Shown: positions 1-4,627 of the stretch, piece after piece
Position numbering within the stretch: the first letter of the stretch is position 1
How the letters are laid out: each line of letters opens with the position of its first letter
Assembly (NCBI GenBank): GCA_016203765.1
Contig: JACQMB010000112.1
Span: forward strand, 1 to 8,291
Length of the DNA stretch: 8,291 bases
Direction: 5' to 3'
Origin: Deltaproteobacteria bacterium
GTDB taxonomy: Bacteria; UBA10199; SPLOWO2-01-44-7
Program-made: the position numbers and the translations under genes
The notes under the pieces: model-generated
What the model was told of the DNA's origin: nothing
The model's input: the letters and a program-made list of their open reading frames with translations, nothing else
Databases searched by the model: none

Positions 1-1529
1 GCCCGGTTGATCCGGGGGTTGGCGTGAATGCGAAAGGGGTCCAGACCGACCGGCGCGGCCGTTGCCTTTCGTTTTCGATATTGTTCCGAAATCGTAAAAA
101 CCGTGAAAAGAAAAATCGTGAATGCCACGCCGGAGAGGGTGGAGATTTGCTTGGTAAAAAGATTGGTGACCGAAACGGCGAGCAGAACGAAAAAAGTAAG
201 GAGCAAACCGATCGGAATTTCTATTTTGCCGATGTGGAGGTTGACGGGAAATTTCCACTCCCGCGGTTCCGGCCTTTTGTAGCGAAGCACAATGACCGCC
301 AGGGTTTCGAAGACAAAGCTCCACAAAACGCCGAAGGCGTAGGCCTCGCCCAGGAGATAGACATTGCCGCCGGAGAGGAGGATCGTGACAATTTGGAGGA
401 TGGCGACGCTATTAATGATGCGATGGGTTGTTCCGTAATGAGGGTGTGGTTTTCTAAACCAGTCGGTCAAAACCCCGTCTTCGCAGACGGCATTCACAAT
501 GGAATTGGAACCGATCAGGGCCGTGTTGGAAGCGCCGGCCAGGATCAGAAAACCGGCGATAACAACCATTCCTTGGAAACCGAGCTTCATCCATTCCGGT
601 CCGGTGAAATAGTTGACAATCCCGATAATCAGGTTGTCATAGTAGATCGATCTGGCCTCGTCCGGAATGAGCATGGTGGCGAAGAAGGCGACCGCAACCA
701 TAAAAACAAAACAAAAAATGAAGATGATGAACCCGGCCCGTTTCAGGTTTTTGAGTTTGGGGTGGGCGATTTCCCGGCTGACCTGGGCAAAGGTCTCCTG
801 GCCGCTCATGGCCAAAAAACAGTGTCCGGAGCCGATCGCAATGAGGATGCCGATATTTCCCAGCGGGATGTTCAGGTCTTTCAACCAGCCGACCGAGTGT
901 TCCATCAATTGAGGTTGAAAGGGGGGGAGGGACCAGGAGACCTGGGTCAGGCTGTAGATGCCCCAGACCACAAGGATGACGACCATGATGGTGATAAATT
1001 GCATGATCTTTAAGGCCTTGCCGCTCGATTCTTCGATCCCGCGGATATTTTGCCGCCAGAAATAAAGGATGATGGCGCAGGCCAAGGCTACCGAACCCAA
1101 ATTTTGGGGGACGAGCGGACCGCCAAAGTGTCCCGAGACCTGATTGAAAAGTCCCACAATGTATTGACCCGCGGAGACGGTGCTGATGGGGCCGGTCAGG
1201 ACAAAATCGAAAAGCAGAGCCGAGACGGAGAGTTTGGCGAGCGTGCCGCCGAGGGTGGATCGCACCACAGGATACATCCCCCCCCGCATAAAGATCATGG
1301 TCGATTCCATGTAGACGAGGCGGACCACGTAGGAAAAAAGCATGACCCCCAGGAGAAACCAGGGGGCCGCTTTGCCGATCGCCTGTTCGGCGATGCCGGG
1401 GACATAGTAGGCCGACGATCCCATGTCGTTGAGGACGATAGCAGCCGCGCGCCAGAAGGAGATAAAGGTGAGCATCACCGTCGTGGCGACGGCGATCTGC
1501 CCTTTGGGGGTTTTGAGGGAGCTGGGCAT
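1..1529 (-). CDS. APC-superfamily amino acid/polyamine permease (C-terminus cut by window edge)
   Basis: This is an inner-membrane secondary transporter, probably for an amino acid, polyamine or related organic cation; the substrate cannot be read from the sequence. Reading the minus strand from ATG at 1529 gives 509 codons, open to the left edge, so the true C-terminus is missing. About 12 hydrophobic segments are visible (for example near residues 57-75, 145-157, 172-191, 226-243, 264-286, 316-337, 396-415, 437-456 and 465-482). APC hallmarks are GQETFAQVSREIAHP (243-257), followed by a basic loop, and GASNTALIGSNSIVNAV (332-348) with EDGVLTDWF (350-358). The N-terminal half (SFWRAAAIVLNDMGSSA, VRLVYMES, LTGPISTVSAGQY) resembles an APC subgroup I associate with Deltaproteobacteria and Acidobacteria. 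No Shine-Dalgarno motif precedes the ATG and no other in-frame ATG lies nearby upstream, so the message may have a very short leader. It is divergent from the BtuF-like gene, 50 bp away. Confidence 0.9.
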   Translation of the reverse strand, partial: MPSSLKTPKGQIAVATTVMLTFISFWRAAAIVLNDMGSSAYYVPGIAEQAIGKAAPWFLLGVMLFSYVVRLVYMESTMIFMRGGMYPVVRSTLGGTLAKLSVSALLFDFVLTGPISTVSAGQYIVGLFNQVSGHFGGPLVPQNLGSVALACAIILYFWRQNIRGIEESSGKALKIMQFITIMVVILVVWGIYSLTQVSWSLPPFQPQLMEHSVGWLKDLNIPLGNIGILIAIGSGHCFLAMSGQETFAQVSREIAHPKLKNLKRAGFIIFIFCFVFMVAVAFFATMLIPDEARSIYYDNLIIGIVNYFTGPEWMKLGFQGMVVIAGFLILAGASNTALIGSNSIVNAVCEDGVLTDWFRKPHPHYGTTHRIINSVAILQIVTILLSGGNVYLLGEAYAFGVLWSFVFETLAVIVLRYKRPEPREWKFPVNLHIGKIEIPIGLLLTFFVLLAVSVTNLFTKQISTLSGVAFTIFLFTVFTISEQYRKRKATAAPVGLDPFRIHANPRINR

Positions 1530-1579
1530 GGGTGTAAAAAGAGCGTTACATTTTTCTATGTTTTTTGTAAAGGAAAGCG
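1530..1579. promoter_or_regulatory. Divergent promoter region with TGTAA dyads
   Basis: These 50 bp are all that separate the divergent permease and BtuF-like starts, so at least one promoter should lie here or just inside a gene. On the minus strand, TTTACA (1571-1566) and TGTAAC (1550-1545), 15 bp apart, are a weak -35/-10 pair that would give the permease a leader of only about 10 nt. TGTAA occurs at 1533-1537 and 1566-1570 and its complement TTACA at 1546-1550. This forms a TGTAA-N8-TTACA dyad plus a third half-site, a possible operator. A Shine-Dalgarno-like AAAGGA (1569-1574) serves the plus-strand gene. The element boundaries are inferred. Confidence 0.35.
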
Positions 1580-2467
1580 GTGCGCATCGCCTCTCTCATC
1601 GCCTCTGCCACCGAAATAGTCGCCGCCTTAGGCAAGGCCGGTCAGCTGGTCGGCGTCTCCCATGAGTGCGACTGGCCTCCGGAGGCGGTGGCCGGCCGCG
1701 CGGTTTTGACCCGCCCCGAATTGGATGTGGCCCGCAAAAGCCTCGACATCCATCAGGACGTGCAAAAAATCGTTGAACGGGGGCTGGGGGTCTATGCAAT
1801 CGACATCGAAAATCTAAAACGGGTTCGGCCCGATGTGATTATCACCCAGGATCAGTGCGACGTCTGCGCCGTCACGTTTGACGATGTGGCGAAGGCCGCC
1901 CAACAATGCCTGCAAAGCGACGTCAAAATTGTGACCCTCCATCCCGATTCGCTGGAAGATATTTTTAAAGATATTCTCAAGGTGGGAGAGGCCCTACAGG
2001 CCGCCTCCAAAGCCCAAAAACTGGTCCGGGAGATTAAAAACACAATGGGGGAGGTGGCGCGAAAGACCAAGGATTTAAAACCCAAGCCCAGGGTTGTCTG
2101 CCTCGAGTGGCTCAACCCTTTGATGGCGGCCGGCAATTGGATGCCTGAAATGGTCGAAATGGCGGGAGGAATCAATGGCATTACCAAACGGGGCGATCAC
2201 ACCAAGGTTATGGAATGGGATGAGTTGAAGGCTTACAATCCGGATCTTGTGCTGGTCATGCCTTGCGGTTTTAAAATTGAACAAAGTCTAAAAGAATCAG
2301 CCGCTTTAAAAAATTTTCCCGGCAAGGTTTTTGTGATTGACGGCAATGCTTATATGAACCGCCCCGGCCCCCGAGTCTTGGAGAGCCTCTATATTTTGGC
2401 TGGCCTTTTTTGGCCGGATTTGTTTAAAAACAAAATTCCCAAGAATTCCGTCGTCTTCGGCGTGTAA
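1580..2467 (+). CDS. Cobalamin-binding-type ABC substrate-binding protein (BtuF/FepB-like, COG0614 family)
   Basis: This 295-residue protein has the fold and motifs of the periplasmic-binding family that presents vitamin B12 or related corrinoids and siderophores to BtuCD-type importers. Visible signatures are the N-terminal RIASLIASATEIVAALG, SHECDWP (27-33), RPDVIITQDQCDVCAV (83-98), NPLMAAGNWMPEMVEMAGG (179-197) and the C-terminal RPGPRVLESLYILAG (261-275). The start is GTG at 1580 because it sits 5 nt after AAAGGA and begins exactly at the conserved family N-terminus. No signal peptide or lipobox is present, as in many cobalamin-binding-protein homologues annotated without an export signal, so the location and partner are uncertain. 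No BtuC or BtuD gene is in the window. Its last 44 codons are repeated in diverged form at 3638-3769. A role in corrinoid binding is inferred from the family; other tetrapyrrole or metal-chelate ligands are possible. Confidence 0.85.
   Translation: MRIASLIASATEIVAALGKAGQLVGVSHECDWPPEAVAGRAVLTRPELDVARKSLDIHQDVQKIVERGLGVYAIDIENLKRVRPDVIITQDQCDVCAVTFDDVAKAAQQCLQSDVKIVTLHPDSLEDIFKDILKVGEALQAASKAQKLVREIKNTMGEVARKTKDLKPKPRVVCLEWLNPLMAAGNWMPEMVEMAGGINGITKRGDHTKVMEWDELKAYNPDLVLVMPCGFKIEQSLKESAALKNFPGKVFVIDGNAYMNRPGPRVLESLYILAGLFWPDLFKNKIPKNSVVFGV
2324..2455 (+). repeat. Direct repeat arm A: 3' end of the BtuF-like gene
   Basis: This segment (codons 249-292 of the BtuF-like gene) aligns without gaps to 3638-3769. 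By hand count 105 of 132 bases match (about 80%), and 36 of 44 encoded residues are identical. The longest perfect run is 30 bases, 2399-2428 against 3713-3742. The two arms bracket the pentapeptide-repeat gene. Confidence 0.9.
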
Positions 2468-2597
2468 TGGTAACTACATGGAATCTATTGATTTTTTCTT
2501 CCTCGGCTTCAAGAATCGCTTGGATTATGCATAGAAAATCACTTTGGCACGCAACAAATTTTCGTAACAGCCGATAAGAAGAATGAAGGAGTAAAAT
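2468..2597 (+). promoter_or_regulatory. Intergenic leader of the pentapeptide gene, weak promoter candidate
   Basis: This 130-bp gap holds no gene. A weak sigma70-like pair is TTGATT (2488-2493), a 17-bp spacer and AAGAAT (2511-2516), with four of six consensus matches in each box. A short stem AATC-TATT-GATT followed by a T run (2482-2498) could act as a poor terminator for the BtuF-like gene. An 8-bp palindrome TATGCATA lies at 2526-2533. The clear element is the ribosome-binding site AAGGAG at 2586-2591, six bases before the next ATG. None of the transcription signals is strong. Confidence 0.3.
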
Positions 2598-3626
2598 ATG
2601 ATAGCAACAACCGGATTGTTAACCTTGGGGAGCATGGCCGAACTCGGGAGCGGGATTGCCGCGGGCACTATTCCCGATGTCGACGTGGCGCTCTTCGGCG
2701 CAGCCCTTGAACCGGCAGGAATTACTGATTCGCCTTTAACTGCGGGGATTGATTCTTATTTGAGCGGTTCAACGAAATCAGAAGCCTTGTCTCAGATGGT
2801 ATTGAATCCAGGCAGGGCCCGCTACTTAGGTGCCGTCCAGGGTCAGCTCGGTCTCTGGGGTTTTCGTCCTCCGCAAAGATCTGATCTTGCGGAAGGAATT
2901 GTTGTTCCGGATCTTTTCGTTCCCCAAAGTGTTTCCTCTCAACTTTATGCCGGCACAGCGGCAGGCGTTTTGCAAGCGGCCGGATCTTCCGGACGAACAA
3001 GAGGGCCGGATGAGAAAACAATAATAATGGACTCTACTGAAGAAGATTGGAACAGAACGGCCTTCTATCTTTTAAGACAGGGTAAGGTCCAAGAATTTCA
3101 TGAACTGCGAAGAATAAAAGATGAAGAAGATCAAAGGGCCGGAAGGAAAAAGTGGCGGCCTAACTTGTTTAGACGACAATTCCCGAGGGCTAGTCTGGAA
3201 GGCGCTAAATTGGATGGAGTCGTCCTTTACGAGGCCAAATTTACTGGAGCGCTTCTACGCCTTACCAAAATGCGTAGGGCCGACTTGCGCGGGGCTGATT
3301 TCACCGGGGCCCGGCTGATTGTTACCGACCTGCGCGAAGCGGACCTGCGCAGGGCTGATTTCACCGGGGCCAGGCTGGACGGGACCCTCCTGGACGGGGC
3401 CAATCTGGAAGGGGCCAATCTGGAAGGGGCTGTCCTGGAGAAACCCTTTCTGAGAGGAGTCAAAAATCTTACCTCGGAACAGCTCTCCAAGGTTGCCCGT
3501 GCGGTGGGTATTCATGTCTTCCCCAATCAGGCGGCAATCATGGAAAGGGCTTTCGGCCAGCCACAACCTAAAGGCGAGGCCACCCTCATTGGGGTTGCCC
3601 CTTATGTGGTTGAGAAAGACGGTTAG
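2598..3626 (+). CDS. Pentapeptide-repeat protein with unrecognised N-terminal region
   Basis: The 342-residue product starts at ATG 2598, well supported by AAGGAG six bases upstream. Residues about 196-285 form roughly 18 consecutive pentapeptide units of the A(D/N)LxG type (EGAKL, RRADL, RGADF, DGANL, EGANL and others). These are expected to fold as a right-handed quadrilateral beta-helix, and they are capped by NLTSEQL (290-296) as in many family members. Residues about 148-195 (EEDWNRTAFYLL...EFHELRR...RPNL) resemble the helical lead-in often preceding such repeats. Residues 1-140 are rich in Gly, Ala, Ser and Leu, match nothing I recognise and show no clear signal peptide or membrane anchor. 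The C-terminal 45 residues are also unassigned. Pentapeptide proteins range from gyrase-protecting mimics to scaffolds, so no specific function is claimed. It is bracketed by two copies of the BtuF-like gene tail, which suggests it is an inserted cargo gene. Confidence 0.85.
   Translation: MIATTGLLTLGSMAELGSGIAAGTIPDVDVALFGAALEPAGITDSPLTAGIDSYLSGSTKSEALSQMVLNPGRARYLGAVQGQLGLWGFRPPQRSDLAEGIVVPDLFVPQSVSSQLYAGTAAGVLQAAGSSGRTRGPDEKTIIMDSTEEDWNRTAFYLLRQGKVQEFHELRRIKDEEDQRAGRKKWRPNLFRRQFPRASLEGAKLDGVVLYEAKFTGALLRLTKMRRADLRGADFTGARLIVTDLREADLRRADFTGARLDGTLLDGANLEGANLEGAVLEKPFLRGVKNLTSEQLSKVARAVGIHVFPNQAAIMERAFGQPQPKGEATLIGVAPYVVEKDG
3279..3398 (+). repeat. Two tandem 60-bp units inside the pentapeptide domain
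   Basis: Units 3279-3338 and 3339-3398 encode two 20-residue blocks, each beginning ADLR-x-ADFTGARL (residues 228-240 and 248-260). The first 36 bases or so are nearly identical in DNA (the GCTGATTTCACCGGGGCC core occurs in both), while the rest has drifted. Shorter 15-base repeats follow at about 3396-3440 (DGANL, EGANL, EGAVL). This indicates recent growth of the repeat by in-frame tandem duplication. Confidence 0.8.
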
Positions 3627-3637
3627 GACCAATTAAA

Positions 3638-3769
3638 AAAGTTTTCGTCATCGACGCCAACACCCCCATGAACCGCCCCGACCCCCGTATTTTAGAAAGC
3701 CTTTATATTTTAGCTGGCCTTTTTTGGCCGGATTTGTTTAAAGAGGAAATTCCAAATAATTCTGTTGTT
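3638..3769 (+). pseudogene. 3'-terminal fragment of a BtuF-like gene (direct repeat arm B)
   Basis: Read from 3638, this encodes KVFVIDANTPMNRPDPR..., 36 of 44 residues identical to the C-terminus of the BtuF-like protein encoded upstream. There is no start codon or ribosome-binding site. The frame is open only from 3614, just downstream of an in-frame TGA at 3611-3613, and after the homology ends near 3769 it runs on to a TGA at 3833-3835 in unrelated sequence. The conserved RPGPR signature is RPDPR here. Most base differences from arm A are synonymous. That suggests it diverged as part of a working gene, perhaps a paralogue or an allele from a relative, before truncation. It lies 11 bp after the pentapeptide stop and 40 bp before the endonuclease ATG. 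Confidence 0.85.
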
Positions 3770-3809
3770 CCCTGGGGGCTTTGGTTTAGTTTTCTGCCTT
3801 GGGGTTTCT

Positions 3810-4514
3810 ATGCCGATAAAGAGATTTTTAGATGAGACGTTTTTTGATTCCTGGACGCCAGAGAGTGCTTATATTTTGGGGCTTTTGATGGCAGATGGGA
3901 CGCTGACTACGAACCCGAGGGGTTCTCGCTATGTCGAGTTTCTTTCCACCGATAGGGAATTGGTTGATCTCTTTCGTTCTTTGTTAAAGTCCAATCATAA
4001 GATTTCCTTAAAGAAAAGACCGCCTAATAAAAAATGGAAGCCCACATACAGGATTCAGGTTGGAAATAAATATATGCTATCCCGATTGTCGAATATCGGC
4101 CTGTCGCAAAAGAGTTGTGTTCCTCGTATGTCCAAAAGGTATTATAGGGACTTTGTTAGAGGATTTTTTGATGGTGATGGGTGTGTCATATCCTCCACTT
4201 ATTACAGCATGGAGAGGAATAAGCGGAGACCTTATTTACAGGTGGTTTTGACTTCAAAATACCGCAAGTTCTTGCAACAGCTCCATTCAGGCTTGGAGAA
4301 GCAAGCAAATCTCCAAGGAGGAAGTCTTTATAAAGGGAGTAGAGCTTATCGATTGCGCTATAGTCAAAGGGATGTGTTAAAGCTTGAGCCTTTCCTTTAC
4401 AAAGGTGTGAAAAAGCGATTAAGATTGCAAAGAAAGTATAAAATTTTTCAAAAGGCAGATCATTCCTTTGAAAATAAAGATGTGTCCAAGTGGGGACGTA
4501 GCTCAATTGGTTAG
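3810..4514 (+). CDS. LAGLIDADG homing endonuclease, two-motif single-chain type
   Basis: The 234-residue product carries two LAGLIDADG helices: AYILGLLMADG (residues 20-30) and FVRGFFDGDG (115-124). The expected metal-binding acidic residues are intact (D29 and D123), so it may be an active monomeric, double-strand-cutting homing enzyme. The basic second half, with YRLRYSQRDVLKLEPFLY (180-197) and a Lys/Arg-rich end, fits DNA binding in this family. ATG 3810 is preferred; the frame opens at a TTG (3765), but that part overlaps the BtuF-like remnant and adds nothing family-like. The Shine-Dalgarno signal is weak (GGGG at 3801-3804). The gene is AT-rich: 19 of 60 bases are G or C at 3961-4020, against 42 of 60 at 5641-5700 in the surface-protein gene, a sign of transfer. 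The last seven codons (WGRSSIG) are read from the tRNA-Asp gene, a 23-bp overlap. No intein splice motifs or intron structure were recognised. Confidence 0.88.
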   Translation: MPIKRFLDETFFDSWTPESAYILGLLMADGTLTTNPRGSRYVEFLSTDRELVDLFRSLLKSNHKISLKKRPPNKKWKPTYRIQVGNKYMLSRLSNIGLSQKSCVPRMSKRYYRDFVRGFFDGDGCVISSTYYSMERNKRRPYLQVVLTSKYRKFLQQLHSGLEKQANLQGGSLYKGSRAYRLRYSQRDVLKLEPFLYKGVKKRLRLQRKYKIFQKADHSFENKDVSKWGRSSIG

Positions 4515-4569
4515 TAGCGCTGCCCTGTCACGGCAGAGGTTGCGGGTTCGAGCCCCGTCGTCCCCGCCA
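4492..4569 (+). tRNA. tRNA-Asp(GTC)
   Basis: A full cloverleaf can be folded. The acceptor stem pairs GGGGACG (4492-4498) with CGTCCCC (4559-4565), followed by discriminator G4566 and an encoded CCA (4567-4569). The anticodon stem is CTGCC/GGCAG (4520-4524, 4532-4536) with loop CTGTCAC and anticodon GTC (4527-4529). The T arm is GCGGG-TTCGAGC-CCCGT (4542-4558). The D stem GCTC pairs with TAGC, leaving one C-T mismatch next to the D loop. GTC decodes GAC and GAT, and GTCAC is typical of tRNA-Asp. The first 23 bases overlap the endonuclease reading frame, so any dedicated promoter must lie inside that gene; I saw none convincing. Confidence 0.95.
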
Positions 4570-4591
4570 AAAATCGGCGGAGCCGATTTTT
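4569..4591. terminator. Rho-independent, probably bidirectional terminator
   Basis: AAAAATCGGC (4569-4578) and GCCGATTTTT (4582-4591) form a perfect 10-bp stem around a GGA loop, with a T run on the plus strand and the matching A run giving T's on the minus strand. The first base of the stem is the terminal A of the tRNA CCA. It lies between convergent genes: it should end tRNA-Asp transcription and can also stop transcripts leaving the surface-protein gene, whose stop codon is 37 bp away. Confidence 0.85.
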
Positions 4592-4627
4592 GAAAATAGC
4601 ATGGGAAAATGGAAAATAGAGGTTAAT

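Noticed and set aside
24..1619. Long plus-strand open frames (24-1013 and 1050-1619) opposite the permease
   Set aside because: They are antisense to a clear APC permease. Their products are highly charged, low in hydrophobic residues and unlike any family, as expected from mirror frames of a GC-rich membrane-protein gene.
2399..2428. GGCC-T6-GGCC as a hairpin terminator in both repeat arms
   Set aside because: It lies inside conserved coding sequence (LAGLFWPDLF) in both copies and the T run is in the loop, not after the stem.
3713..3742. LAGL in the BtuF-like tails as a trace of a LAGLIDADG motif
   Set aside because: It is part of the conserved C-terminal helix of the binding-protein family (YILAGLFWPD) and lacks the acidic DADG half; the resemblance is chance.
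3765..3809. TTG start extending the homing endonuclease by 15 residues
   Set aside because: The extension overlaps the end of the BtuF-like remnant and has no family-like sequence; ATG 3810 fits the usual start shortly before the first LAGLIDADG motif.
3810..4514. Group I intron or intein carrying the endonuclease
   Set aside because: The tRNA is uninterrupted, no split host protein surrounds the gene, and no Cys/Ser N-terminal or His-Asn C-terminal splice motifs were seen. A covariance-model search would be needed to exclude a degenerate intron.
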